Shown piece by piece: positions 28,490 to 36,967 of a DNA stretch of 44,329 nt. Position 1 is the stretch's first letter; each line of letters begins with the position of its first letter. Both the position numbers and the translations under genes were made by a program. The stretch is from Chloroflexota bacterium (GTDB lineage Bacteria; Chloroflexota; Limnocylindria; Limnocylindrales; CSP1-4): positions 1-44,329 of the forward strand of contig JAJXTS010000004.1 in the NCBI GenBank assembly GCA_021783595.1, written 5' to 3'. The notes below the pieces were generated by a model. It was not told the DNA's origin, searched no databases, and saw nothing but the letters and a program-made list of their open reading frames with translations.

Positions 28490-28981
28490 AGAGCCTCCCT
28501 CCGGGTGTGACCGATGCCTCGCACCTACGACGGGCGACACCCCGTGCCCCTCCGCCCTAGCGCCCCCCTGCCCGCGTCCTCCCCGCGAGCGGCACCAGGA
28601 GCGGGCGCGCGGGACGCGCCCTGGGGTCAGGCGTCGGGCCCTCGAAGGCCGGCAGGGTGCGGATTCGCGTGGTTCGCCAGGCAGGGACCGGACGGGCGCC
28701 TCCGCTCGACGGAGCGTCGAGACGAGTCGGAGGCTCGGCGGCCAGTGTCTGGTGCACCCTCACCCTTGCGCGATCGCGGACCGCGACGACTGGACGTCGC
28801 AAGTCGGCCCTGGTACCCGGCCGAGCGGCCGGGGCTGGACCTTGGCACGGGATTGTGCGCTGCTGCTGCATGGATTTCTCGGTGTTCCCGCACGGCGCGC
28901 CCGGCCACTCCGGGGCAGTGCGGCCGGGTGGCGGGACGGCCCCCCGCCGGCTGTGCGCCTGACCCGTCCCGCGTCCCCGGG
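28490..28981. promoter_or_regulatory. 492-base gene-free stretch between the permease and PreA-like genes
   Basis: No convincing gene on either strand; the 93-residue minus ORF (28627-28908) is arginine/serine-rich and looks like a shadow. It must contain the promoter or leader of the permease gene. It holds several GC-rich hairpins, for example CCCGGCC-GAGC-GGCCGGG (28816-28833), and a paired CTCGACG/CGTCGAG region near 28700-28725. I do not recognise a known riboswitch, but a structured leader would fit a transporter gene. Confidence 0.45.
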
Positions 28982-30109
28982 CTAGGCGGACGCGGGCGCG
29001 GGGGCGTAGCCCTCGGCCTCCTCCTCGTGCCCGCCGTGGTAGTCGCTGCCGCTCGGGCGCCGGATGTCGCCCTGGGCCACGATCCGGTCCCGGCGGAGAC
29101 CGCGGAAGTCGTCGAGGCTGGCCCAGCCCCGGTCGGCGTGCCGGTCGAGGAAGGCGGCCATGCCCTCGGTCAGGTCCCGGATCACGTTGGGCCCGATCGC
29201 GTGGTCGAGCATCGCGGCCGTGGCCACCTGGACGGTCCCGCAGCCGAGCAGGAAGTAGTCCAGCGCCTGCGCCCAGCCGGAGATGCCCCCGATGCCCGAG
29301 AACTCGCGGTCCGGGAATGCTTTCGTCATCTCGGCCATCTTGGCCAGCGACAGCGGCAGGATGGCGGGCCCGCCCATGCCGCCGGAGGAGACGTAGCCGT
29401 CCACGTTGATCTCGAACTCGAGCGTGTCGGGGTCCACCAGCGGCAGAGCCGGGAAGGTGTTGGACGACACGATCGCGCTCGCGCCGCCGAGGAAGGTTGC
29501 CTCCGCCTCCTCGGCGATGTTCGCGGTGGCCGGGGTGAGCTTGACCCAGACCGGGACCTTCGCCACCTGCCGCACCGCCATCGTGGACGTCGAGCACAGG
29601 ACCGGGTCCTTGCCCAGGTTGGAGCCCATGTCCACCCGGTCCATGTGCGGGCAGCTGAAGTTGAGCTCGATCGCGTCGGCGCCGGCCTCCTGGACGCCAC
29701 GCGCCAGCGTCTGCCAGTGCTCGAACTCCTTGTCGTCCCCGGAGCCGGCCATGATGGAGGCCACCAGCACGCGGTCCGGCCAGTTGCGCTTGAGCCGCTC
29801 GATGCGCGGCATCCACCAGTCGAGCGACTTGTCGCTGATCAGCTCCCAGTTCCACGACGCCATCAGCGGGGCTTCGGGGCGCTTGGCCATCGACGTCCGT
29901 CCCGTCGCCGGGTCGGTGCGGAGGAACTTGGTCCGGGGACCGGCGACGTTCTCGACGGGGTGCAGGCCGATCGTCTTGGTGACGACGCCGCCCCAGCCGG
30001 CCTCGAAGGCCCGCTCGATGTTGCTCTCGGATTCCGTCGGGGGCGCCGAGGCCAGCAGGAAGGGGTTGACGAATGGGATCCCGGTGAAGCGCGTGGACAG
30101 ATCGGCCAC
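28982..30109 (-). CDS. PreA-like dihydropyrimidine / dihydroorotate dehydrogenase family protein
   Basis: 375 aa from GTG 30109 (begins VADLSTRFTG), with AGGAG 8 bases upstream. FMN-binding TIM barrel: NPFLLASAPPTES at the N-terminus, IELNFSCPHM in the active-site loop, VWVKLTPATANI, and a GIGGISGWAQALDY phosphate-binding part. These match the catalytic domain of NAD-dependent dihydropyrimidine dehydrogenase (PreA). The C-terminal 4Fe-4S ferredoxin domain of E. coli PreA is missing: after the barrel come only about 40 acidic residues with no cysteines. No PreT partner is nearby, so the electron donor is unknown. It lies upstream of an NCS1 permease on the same strand, which supports pyrimidine catabolism. 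Dihydropyrimidinase is not in the window. Confidence 0.85.
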   Translation of the reverse strand: MADLSTRFTGIPFVNPFLLASAPPTESESNIERAFEAGWGGVVTKTIGLHPVENVAGPRTKFLRTDPATGRTSMAKRPEAPLMASWNWELISDKSLDWWMPRIERLKRNWPDRVLVASIMAGSGDDKEFEHWQTLARGVQEAGADAIELNFSCPHMDRVDMGSNLGKDPVLCSTSTMAVRQVAKVPVWVKLTPATANIAEEAEATFLGGASAIVSSNTFPALPLVDPDTLEFEINVDGYVSSGGMGGPAILPLSLAKMAEMTKAFPDREFSGIGGISGWAQALDYFLLGCGTVQVATAAMLDHAIGPNVIRDLTEGMAAFLDRHADRGWASLDDFRGLRRDRIVAQGDIRRPSGSDYHGGHEEEAEGYAPAPASA

Positions 30110-30316
30110 TGGGCTCGCTCCTGAACGTGCCGCCAGTCGGGCGCGGCAACGGAAGGCGAGATGGTTGTATGCCGACTGGCCTCGCGAGTAGGGCCACTTG
30201 TCACATCGTGCCCCGTGTCGCGGAGCGTGAGCCGGCACGGGCCGCGGGCGGCGGGCCGAGGGCCGCGGGCCGAGGGCTGTCCCAACCGGCCCTCCCGGTC
30301 GGCGCGCCCCGATCGG

Positions 30317-30322
30317 TACACT
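30317..30322 (+). promoter_or_regulatory. -10 hexamer TACACT for the aldo/keto reductase gene
   Basis: About 40 bases of leader follow before the ATG at 30369, with a good AGGAGGGAG ribosome binding site, so this is a leadered promoter. Confidence 0.45.
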
Positions 30323-30368
30323 CGGCCACGAGGCCCGCTGCGGGGCCGCAACCAGGAGGGAGCGCGCC

Positions 30369-31352
30369 ATGGAGCACCGCAGGCTCGGCAAGACCGGCCG
30401 TGCCGTCTCGGTCGTCGGCTTCGGGGCGTGGGCCATCGGCGGCGACTGGGGGTCGGTGGACGACGCGACGGCGCTCCGGGCGCTCCACGCGGCCGCCGAC
30501 GCCGGCGTCGACCTGATCGACACGGCCGACGTCTACGGCGACGGGCGGAGCGAGCGGCTGATCGGCCGGTTCCTGCGCGAGCGCCCGGGCGAGACGTTCT
30601 TCGTGGCCACCAAGATGGGCCGCCGCGCCCCGCAGCTGCCCGAGAGCTACAACCCGGACGCGTTCCGCGCCTGGAACGACCGCAGCCGCGAGAACCTGGG
30701 CGTGGACACGCTCGACCTGGTCCAGCTGCACTGCCCGCCGACGCAGGTCTACTACACGCCGGAGGTCTTCGCAGCGCTCGACGAGATGGCGGCGGAGGGG
30801 CGGATCCGCAACTACGGCGTGAGCGTGGAGAAGGTGGAGGAGGGGCTCAAGGCGCTGGAGTTCCCGGGCGTGGCGACCGTCCAGATCATCTTCAACATGC
30901 TCCGCCAGCGGCCCGCCGAGCGGTTCCTGGGCGACGCCGCGCGCCGCGGCGTGGGCGTCCTCACCCGGGTGCCCCTCGCGTCCGGCCTGCTCACCGGCAG
31001 GCTCCGGCCCGACACGGCCTTCGAGGCGACCGACCATCGCGCCTACAACCGGCAGGGCGCCGCGTTCGACGTGGGCGAGACGTTCGCGGGGGTGGACTAC
31101 GAGACGGGCCTCGAGGTGGTCGAGGCGTTGCGCGAGCTGGTCCCCGAGGGCGCCACGCTGGCCCAGGTCGCGCTGCGCTGGATCCTCATGCACGAGGGCG
31201 TGACCGCGGCGATCCCGGGTGCCAAGTCGCCGGAGCAGGCCGTCGCGAACGCCGCCGCCGCGGACCTGGCGCCGCTGCCGCCCGCGACGATGGCGCGCGT
31301 GGCGGAGCTCTACGACGCCCGGGTTCGCCCGCTGGTCCACCAGCGCTGGTAG
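30369..31352 (+). CDS. Aldo/keto reductase
   Basis: 327 aa, a complete (alpha/beta)8 enzyme. The catalytic tetrad is intact: Asp51 and Tyr56 in DTADVYGDG, Lys82 in VATKMG, His121 in LVQLHCPP. The NADPH-binding end (IPGAKSPEQ) is also seen. This group reduces aldehydes or sugars with NADPH; the substrate is not deducible. The closest general match is the YhdN/Tas-like branch. It has its own promoter and is divergent from the PreA-like gene by 259 bases. Confidence 0.92.
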   Translation: MEHRRLGKTGRAVSVVGFGAWAIGGDWGSVDDATALRALHAAADAGVDLIDTADVYGDGRSERLIGRFLRERPGETFFVATKMGRRAPQLPESYNPDAFRAWNDRSRENLGVDTLDLVQLHCPPTQVYYTPEVFAALDEMAAEGRIRNYGVSVEKVEEGLKALEFPGVATVQIIFNMLRQRPAERFLGDAARRGVGVLTRVPLASGLLTGRLRPDTAFEATDHRAYNRQGAAFDVGETFAGVDYETGLEVVEALRELVPEGATLAQVALRWILMHEGVTAAIPGAKSPEQAVANAAAADLAPLPPATMARVAELYDARVRPLVHQRW

Positions 31353-31377
31353 CGCGTCGGCCCGACCTCGCCGGTCG

Positions 31378-32190
31378 CTAGCGGCGGCTGCCCCTCACCG
31401 ACGAGGTCAGCTTCGACCCGTCCATCGTGACGGCCGCGCAGGCCACGTCGCGCGAGCCGGCGTCCCAGGCCACCTGCGTGGGGATCACCGGCAGGATGTC
31501 CAGCCGGGACGACGCGAAGGCGACGCCGACGTAGTCCTTGAACAGCGGCGGGCACCGCTGGCCCGCCTCGCCGGCGAGCGCGGTCTCTCCCGGGTACGCG
31601 GCGGCGTCGGCGGCCGCGTACGTCCCGACCACCTCGGCGTCGTGCGGGGCGTCGCACGCGACGGGCGTCGGCGCCCGGGTCACCAGGTCCGTGCCGGGGG
31701 TGAGGCCGGACAGGCACGTGCCCACGGTGTACGACACGCTGGCGCTGCCCATCGTCGTGAGTGCCGACCCGACCGTCGCCCATGCCCCGCCGGCGGCCAC
31801 CAGCACGGCGACCATGACCAGAGCCCGGGCCGGGGCCCGCAGGGGCGTGCGCCCGACGATCGCGTTCAGCGCCGTGGCGACCGCCCCCAGCGCGACGCCG
31901 ACCAGGCCGCCGATGACGAGCGCCAGCGGCAGGACGATCAGGGCGCGCGACCAGAGGGGCACCGGGGCCTCCAGCGGGACGTCCCAGCCGTCGGCGATCG
32001 CCCGCAGCCCGGTCCACGCCCCGGTCACGCGCAGCAGGTGCGCCTGCCCGTCCGCGCCCGGGACCTCGTAGACCCCCCGCCGGCCCGGCACGCGCTCGCC
32101 GTCCACGATCACCCGGATGCCGCCGATCGCGGTCCGCCGGATCAGGATCTCGGGCGCGTCGGAGTCGGGCAGGCGGTAGTCGAAGTCCAC
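31378..32190 (-). CDS. Membrane protein with septum-formation-like C-terminal domain
   Basis: 270 aa from GTG 32190, with GAGG 6 bases upstream. About 95 N-terminal residues form a soluble beta-rich domain (IRRTAIGGIRVIVDGE). Two membrane helices follow (about 100-125, ALIVLPLALVIGGLVGVALGAV, and about 140-165). The C-terminal 100 residues outside resemble the septum-formation/DUF4190-associated domain: GTCLSGL, VACDAPHDAEVVGTY and RCPPLF, with four cysteines that could form two disulfides. The exact role is unknown; some relatives are linked to cell division in actinobacteria. It is divergent from the peptidase gene. Confidence 0.7.
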   Translation of the reverse strand: MDFDYRLPDSDAPEILIRRTAIGGIRVIVDGERVPGRRGVYEVPGADGQAHLLRVTGAWTGLRAIADGWDVPLEAPVPLWSRALIVLPLALVIGGLVGVALGAVATALNAIVGRTPLRAPARALVMVAVLVAAGGAWATVGSALTTMGSASVSYTVGTCLSGLTPGTDLVTRAPTPVACDAPHDAEVVGTYAAADAAAYPGETALAGEAGQRCPPLFKDYVGVAFASSRLDILPVIPTQVAWDAGSRDVACAAVTMDGSKLTSSVRGSRR

Positions 32191-32225
32191 GGGCGCCTCG
32201 CTGGGGCATGGGGATGCTGTCTCGG

Positions 32226-32283
32226 AGGATACGGCCGGTCTGATCCCGGGCGCCGGCCGGGGGCAATTCGGGCAGGGTAGAGT
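32226..32283. promoter_or_regulatory. Divergent promoters: TATCCT (minus) and leaderless TAGAGT (plus)
   Basis: On the minus strand TATCCT (32226-32231) lies 36 bases before the GTG of the septum-like gene. On the plus strand TAGAGT (32278-32283) ends 7 bases before the ATG of the peptidase gene at 32290, a leaderless arrangement with no ribosome binding site. Confidence 0.5.
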
Positions 32284-32289
32284 GGCCCC

Positions 32290-33522
32290 ATGAGCGTGAC
32301 CTTCCGCGTGCCCGGCGCGGTCCTGACCGAGCGCGAGCACCTCGTCCCCCTGGCCCACGGCGACCCGTCTCGCGGCACCATCACGGTGTTCACCCGCGAG
32401 GTGGCGGCGCCCGACGGCCTCGACCGCCCGTACCTGGTGTTCCTCCAGGGCGGCCCGGGCATGGAGGCCGCCCGGCCGACCAGCCCGCTGTCCGGCTGGA
32501 TGGCCCGTGCGGTGGCGGACTTCCGGGTCCTGCTGCTGGACCAGCGGGGCACGGGACGCTCCACGCCGGTGGGCCCGGAGCTGCCGGGCGCCTCGGCGGC
32601 GGAGCAGGCGGAGTACCTCACGCACTTCCGCGCTGACTCGATCGTGCGCGACCTGGAGCTGATCCGCGCGGAGCTGGGCGTGGGGCGCTGGAGCCTGCTG
32701 GGGCAGAGCTTCGGCGGGTTCACCTCGCTGACCTACCTCTCGATCGCGCCGGAGGGGCTGCGCGAGGCCCTGATCACCGGCGGGCTCGCGCCGATCACCA
32801 ATCGGCCGGCCGACGACGTCTACCGCGCCACGTGGATCCGCGTCCGCGAGGCGAACGAGCGCTTCCGCGCGCGCTACCCGGGCGACCGGGACCGGCTGGC
32901 GAGCATCCTCCAGCGTCTCGACGCGGAGGACGTCCGGCTGCCCAACGGGGATCGCCTCACGGCCCGTCGGTTCCGCCAGCTTGGGATGTGGCTGGGCGAC
33001 AGCGCGGGGTTCGAGAAGCTGCACCACGTGCTCGAGCTGCCGTTCGGGTCGCTCGCCTTCCTCCGCGACGTGCAGGACGCGCCCGGCTGGGAGCGCAATC
33101 CCATTTACGCCACGCTTCACGAGAGCTCCTACGCCGACGGCGGCCCGACGCGCTGGTCGGCGCACCGGCTGGCCCCGGAGGACGCGGTCTCCGGCGACCT
33201 GCTGGGCGCCGAGCACGTCTTCCCCTGGATGTGGGAGGACTACAGCGGCCTGCGCCCGCACCGCGAGGTGGCCGAGCTGCTGGCCGAGCACCCGTGGCCG
33301 CGCCTCTACGACGCAGACCGCCTGGCGCGCAACGAGGTGCCGGTGGCCGCCACGATCTACGCGGACGACGTCTACGTGGAGCGGACATTCGCCGAGGAGA
33401 CCGCGCGAGGCGTCCGGGGCCTCCGGCCCTGGGTCACCAACGAGTACGCGCACAACGGCCTGCGGGCCGACGGCGAGCGCGTCCTGGGTCGGCTGCTGGA
33501 CCTGGCGCGCGGGCGCCGATGA
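32290..33522 (+). CDS. Alpha/beta hydrolase, proline iminopeptidase-like (S33)
   Basis: 410 aa. The oxyanion segment FLQGGPGMEA, the DQRGTGRSTP loop and the nucleophile elbow GQSFGG (Ser140) are typical of S33 prolyl iminopeptidases, which cut N-terminal proline from peptides. The catalytic His is likely in the C-terminal YAHNGLRADGER segment. The size is right for the multi-domain, cap-containing subfamily. It begins at a leaderless promoter and overlaps the following MFS gene by ATGA, so a peptide-related transporter is suggested. Confidence 0.9.
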   Translation: MSVTFRVPGAVLTEREHLVPLAHGDPSRGTITVFTREVAAPDGLDRPYLVFLQGGPGMEAARPTSPLSGWMARAVADFRVLLLDQRGTGRSTPVGPELPGASAAEQAEYLTHFRADSIVRDLELIRAELGVGRWSLLGQSFGGFTSLTYLSIAPEGLREALITGGLAPITNRPADDVYRATWIRVREANERFRARYPGDRDRLASILQRLDAEDVRLPNGDRLTARRFRQLGMWLGDSAGFEKLHHVLELPFGSLAFLRDVQDAPGWERNPIYATLHESSYADGGPTRWSAHRLAPEDAVSGDLLGAEHVFPWMWEDYSGLRPHREVAELLAEHPWPRLYDADRLARNEVPVAATIYADDVYVERTFAEETARGVRGLRPWVTNEYAHNGLRADGERVLGRLLDLARGRR

Positions 33523-34796
33523 GCGGCCGGGTCGGCGCCACCGACGACCGCGGCGCCAGCCCGGGCATCGACCGCCGCGACGTCGCGCTGCTGTTCGGGA
33601 CGCGCGTCCTGCGGATGTTCGGCTACGGCTTCCTCGCGGTCGTGCTGGTCCTCTACCTCCACGCGATCGGGCTGTCCGGCGCCGAGGTGGGGCTCTTGCT
33701 CGCCCTCACGCTGCTCGGCGACGCCGGCGTGTCCCTGTGGCTGACCACGCACGCGGACCGGATCGGCCGCCGCCGCGTCCTGGTCGCCGGGGCGGTCCTG
33801 ATGCTGGGCGCGGGCGTGGCGTTTGTCGCCACCTCGCTGCTGCCCGTGCTGATCGTCGCCGCGACGCTGGGTGTGATCAGCCCGTCGGGCAACGAGGTCG
33901 GGCCGTTCCTCGCGGTGGAGCAGGCGTCGCTCTCGCAGCTGGTGGCGGACCGGGAGCGGACCGGGCTGTTCGCCTGGTACCAGCTGGCGGGGTCGTTCGC
34001 CACCGCGGCCGGGACGCTCGCCGGCGGGGCCGTTGCGCAGCTCGCCATGGCCCGCGGCGCGCAGCCGGCCGACGCGTACCGCGCGGTCATCATCGGCTAC
34101 GCGCTGGTGGGCATCGTGCTCACCGGGCTGTTCCTGCTGGTGTCGCCTCGCGTGGAGCTGCCGACCGCCAAGATCCACGACGAGACCGTGCGCGGCCGGC
34201 TGGGCCTGCACCGCTCCAGGGGCGTCGTGCTCCGGCTGTCGATGCTGTTCGCGCTCGACGCGTTCGCTGGCGGCTTCGCGATCCAGAGCTTCATCGCGTT
34301 CTGGTTCAACCAGCGCTACGGCGTGGACCCGGCGGCGCTGGGCGCGGTGCTCGCGGGGGCGAACATCCTTGCCGGCTTCTCCGCGCTGGCGGCGGGACGG
34401 CTGGCCAACCGCTTCGGCCTCGTCAACACCATGGTGTTCACCCACCTCCCGTCGAACGTGCTGCTGGCGCTGGTGCCGCTCATGCCCACGCTGCCGCTCG
34501 CGATCCTCGCCCTGTTCGCGCGTTTCGCGATCAGCCAGATGGACGTGCCGACCCGCCAGAGCTACACCATGGCGATCGTGGCGCCCGACGAGCGCTCGGC
34601 CGCGGCCGGCGTCACCGGCATCGCGCGTTCCCTGGGCGTCGCCGCCGCGCCGCTGATCGCGGGACCGCTGTTCGCGACCGCGGCCCTCGCGTCCGCGCCG
34701 TTCGTGATCTCGGGCGGCCTCAAGATCGTCTACGACCTGTTGCTGTACCGATCGTTCCGGCGCCTGCGCGCGCCCGGGGAGACGACGGTCCGCTAG
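33519..34796 (+). CDS. MFS transporter
   Basis: 425 aa from ATG 33519. About twelve helices. The family loop motif is seen as THADRIGRRRVLVAG between helices 2 and 3, and again as LAAGRLANRFGLVN in the second half. Substrate unknown; drug- or metabolite-efflux type is most common for this motif. It is translationally coupled to the S33 peptidase, so the pair may process and move a peptide or amide compound. It ends 9 bases from the convergent cytochrome gene. Confidence 0.9.
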   Translation: MSGRVGATDDRGASPGIDRRDVALLFGTRVLRMFGYGFLAVVLVLYLHAIGLSGAEVGLLLALTLLGDAGVSLWLTTHADRIGRRRVLVAGAVLMLGAGVAFVATSLLPVLIVAATLGVISPSGNEVGPFLAVEQASLSQLVADRERTGLFAWYQLAGSFATAAGTLAGGAVAQLAMARGAQPADAYRAVIIGYALVGIVLTGLFLLVSPRVELPTAKIHDETVRGRLGLHRSRGVVLRLSMLFALDAFAGGFAIQSFIAFWFNQRYGVDPAALGAVLAGANILAGFSALAAGRLANRFGLVNTMVFTHLPSNVLLALVPLMPTLPLAILALFARFAISQMDVPTRQSYTMAIVAPDERSAAAGVTGIARSLGVAAAPLIAGPLFATAALASAPFVISGGLKIVYDLLLYRSFRRLRAPGETTVR

Positions 34797-34805
34797 CGCG
34801 ACTGG

Positions 34806-35594
34806 TCAGGGGGCGGCGGGCGCCGGCACGAGGAGGTGCCCGGCGACCCGGGCGGGCAGGCCCGCCGGCAGGACCGCCCCGGACGTCCCCGAGGTCGCGG
34901 CCGGCGCGGGCGAGCCCGACGGCGCGGGCGCGCCCGACGCGGCCGGCGCCGGCGTTGGGGCGCCGGACCCGACACCCGCCGACGGCGACGGGGAGGCGAA
35001 CAGGTACTGGAACTCGGGCCCGTTGTGGCAGATCCAGCAGTTGTCGCCGCGGTTGGCCATGTTTGACGGCAGGGGCGCGTGCTTGGCCGGATTGTGGCAG
35101 TCGGTGCACGCCTCGCCGGTCATGTGCTCGGGGCGCGCCGGCACCTGGCTCATGGAGGTCAGGTTGGGGTTCTCCTGGTGGCAGATCAGGCACTGGCTCG
35201 CGTGGAGGCTGGAGTGTCCGGGAGCCGTCTTCACCAGGCCCGTCGGGTTGTGGCAGGCGGTGCAGTTGGTGAACCCCTGGAGCGGGTGGCCGAGGTACGG
35301 GATCGGCTTCGTGCCCACCCCGCCGGTCGAAATCGTGTGGCAGGCCATGCAGTCGGCGTTGGGCGGCATCGCGATCCCGATCGCCGAGAGCGCCATGGCG
35401 GAGCTCGGTTGCGGCGAGCCGCTGGGACCGGCGCCGCCCCCGCCGGGGGCAGGCGTGCCGGAGGCGCCGGTGCGGAGCATGTTCGGCAGCGCGACCGTGA
35501 CCACGAACCCCCCAGACACGAGGATCGCCACCAGCAGCGCGAGAAACGCGACCGGGAAGGCGAGCCGCTCCGCGGAGCGCGGCAGGGGGCGCAT
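34806..35594 (-). CDS. Membrane-anchored pentahaem c-type cytochrome
   Basis: 262 aa from ATG 35594. One N-terminal membrane helix (LAFPVAFLALLVAILVSGG), then a glycine/proline linker, then five CxxCH haem-binding motifs (CMACH, CTACH, CLICH, CTDCH, CWICH). The C-terminal 65 residues are a Pro/Ala/Ser/Gly-rich tail. It would sit on the periplasmic face and carry electrons to or from the NrfD complex. It is the last gene of the operon, 11 bases after nrfD. The haem spacing resembles class III-type and NapC/NrfH-like carriers rather than a catalytic nitrite reductase. Confidence 0.92.
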   Translation of the reverse strand: MRPLPRSAERLAFPVAFLALLVAILVSGGFVVTVALPNMLRTGASGTPAPGGGGAGPSGSPQPSSAMALSAIGIAMPPNADCMACHTISTGGVGTKPIPYLGHPLQGFTNCTACHNPTGLVKTAPGHSSLHASQCLICHQENPNLTSMSQVPARPEHMTGEACTDCHNPAKHAPLPSNMANRGDNCWICHNGPEFQYLFASPSPSAGVGSGAPTPAPAASGAPAPSGSPAPAATSGTSGAVLPAGLPARVAGHLLVPAPAAP

Positions 35595-35605
35595 CACGGG
35601 CCGCC

Positions 35606-36964
35606 TCACGGGACGGCCTCCGCGGCGGCTGCGGGCGCGAGGCCCGACTCGGCCGCCGCCGGGGCCTCGGGAGCGCCGCCGCCCGCGTCCGCCTCTTCGC
35701 CGTGCTCGTGGTGCCTGAGCCACGGCCACGGCCAGAACAGGTGGACGTCGCCCTCGCCCATCGGCAGGTACCGCTCGCACAGGGAGTAGGCCATCGCCAT
35801 GAACGAGGCTGCCCCGACTAGGATCCCGATCTCGACCAGCGACGGCGTGTACGCGACGTACGGGTAGGCCACCGTGCCCGCCATCGTGGTGCGGGGCACG
35901 AACTCCCCGGCAACGACGAACAGCGACCGGTCCACGAAGATGCCGAGCAGGGCCAGCCCGGAGGCAAGGCCGGTGAAGCCGACGGTCCGCAGGCGCGGCA
36001 GGGCGAGGATGGCGAGCGGGGCCACAAGGCCGGCCGCAACCCGGAGACCCCAGAAGGCGGGTGCCAGCGGCCCGGCCACCATCGCCAGCGTGGACGGCCG
36101 GAAGCCGGCGACGTCGCTGGTTAGGCCGTCCGCGACCTGCCGGGCCAGCAGGGCGGCGACCACCAGCAGGCCGCCTGCCAGCAGCAGGCGCACCGACCCG
36201 AGCGCCACGCCGGACCGGCCCCAGTCGGCGAGGCGGAAGCGGCTGACCGCCCAGAACACGATCCCCAGCAGCGAGACCCCGCCGACGAACGCCGAGGCGA
36301 CCATCAGGATCGGCGTGAAGACCCCGGCCCAGAGCGGCTTGGCGGCGACCATGCCGAACACCGCCCCGAGCGTGGTCGGCGCCGCAATGCCGATCATCGC
36401 GGCCCCGGTGCAGGCGTACTTGTGGATGACCGGGTGGTTCGTGAACAGCGTCCACACCTCCACGATGAGGACCACCAGGTACCCGCCGTAGAAGACGCCC
36501 ATCCACCACATGGGCGAGCTGGGCGAGATCACCAGCACGGCCCCGAAGACCATCCGGACGGGGTACTGCAGCTCGAGCGCGATGACCCCGAAGGCCGTGG
36601 ACAGCGAGAGGATCGCGAGGATCGCGTGGCGCTTCTCGAGGGGGAGGAAGCGCTCGATGCCGAACACCGTGCCCAGCGAGGACGCCAGGCACAGGCCGCT
36701 GGTCATGATGGCGAAGAAGACATAGCCGACGATGAGCATGCCCCACTCGATCGACGGCGACGTGCCCATGACCTCCCAGCCCGGCGGCAGGGCGAGGATC
36801 GCGGTCACCGCGCCGATCGCGAGACCGGCCAGGAGCAGCGCATACCAGACCCGGGTGGCGAGGGGCATGGCGCTGACTTCCCGCGCCAGCGCGGCGCGGA
36901 TCGCGCGGGGGCTGGCGGGGAGGGCCAGCCTGCCGACGTGGAGCGTGCTGTCCACGACCTGCAT
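35606..36964 (-). CDS. NrfD/PsrC-family polysulfide reductase-type membrane subunit
   Basis: 452 aa with about ten membrane helices, nearer the longer HybB/ActC-like form than the eight-helix NrfD. Helix 1 is ALLLAGLAIGAVTAILAL; a conserved segment is EWGMLIVGYVFFAIMTSGLCLAS. It is the quinone-binding membrane part of several respiratory modules and here should exchange electrons between the menaquinone pool and the ferredoxin subunit. The C-terminus is a cytoplasmic Ala/Glu-rich tail of about 50 residues. It lies 3 bases after the ferredoxin gene. Confidence 0.92.
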   Translation of the reverse strand: MQVVDSTLHVGRLALPASPRAIRAALAREVSAMPLATRVWYALLLAGLAIGAVTAILALPPGWEVMGTSPSIEWGMLIVGYVFFAIMTSGLCLASSLGTVFGIERFLPLEKRHAILAILSLSTAFGVIALELQYPVRMVFGAVLVISPSSPMWWMGVFYGGYLVVLIVEVWTLFTNHPVIHKYACTGAAMIGIAAPTTLGAVFGMVAAKPLWAGVFTPILMVASAFVGGVSLLGIVFWAVSRFRLADWGRSGVALGSVRLLLAGGLLVVAALLARQVADGLTSDVAGFRPSTLAMVAGPLAPAFWGLRVAAGLVAPLAILALPRLRTVGFTGLASGLALLGIFVDRSLFVVAGEFVPRTTMAGTVAYPYVAYTPSLVEIGILVGAASFMAMAYSLCERYLPMGEGDVHLFWPWPWLRHHEHGEEADAGGGAPEAPAAAESGLAPAAAAEAVP

Positions 36965-36967
36965 CGC

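Noticed and set aside
28627-28908. 93-residue minus-strand ORF in the permease leader
   Set aside because: Arg/Ser/Pro-rich composition, no ribosome binding site, no recognisable fold; probably chance in GC-rich DNA.
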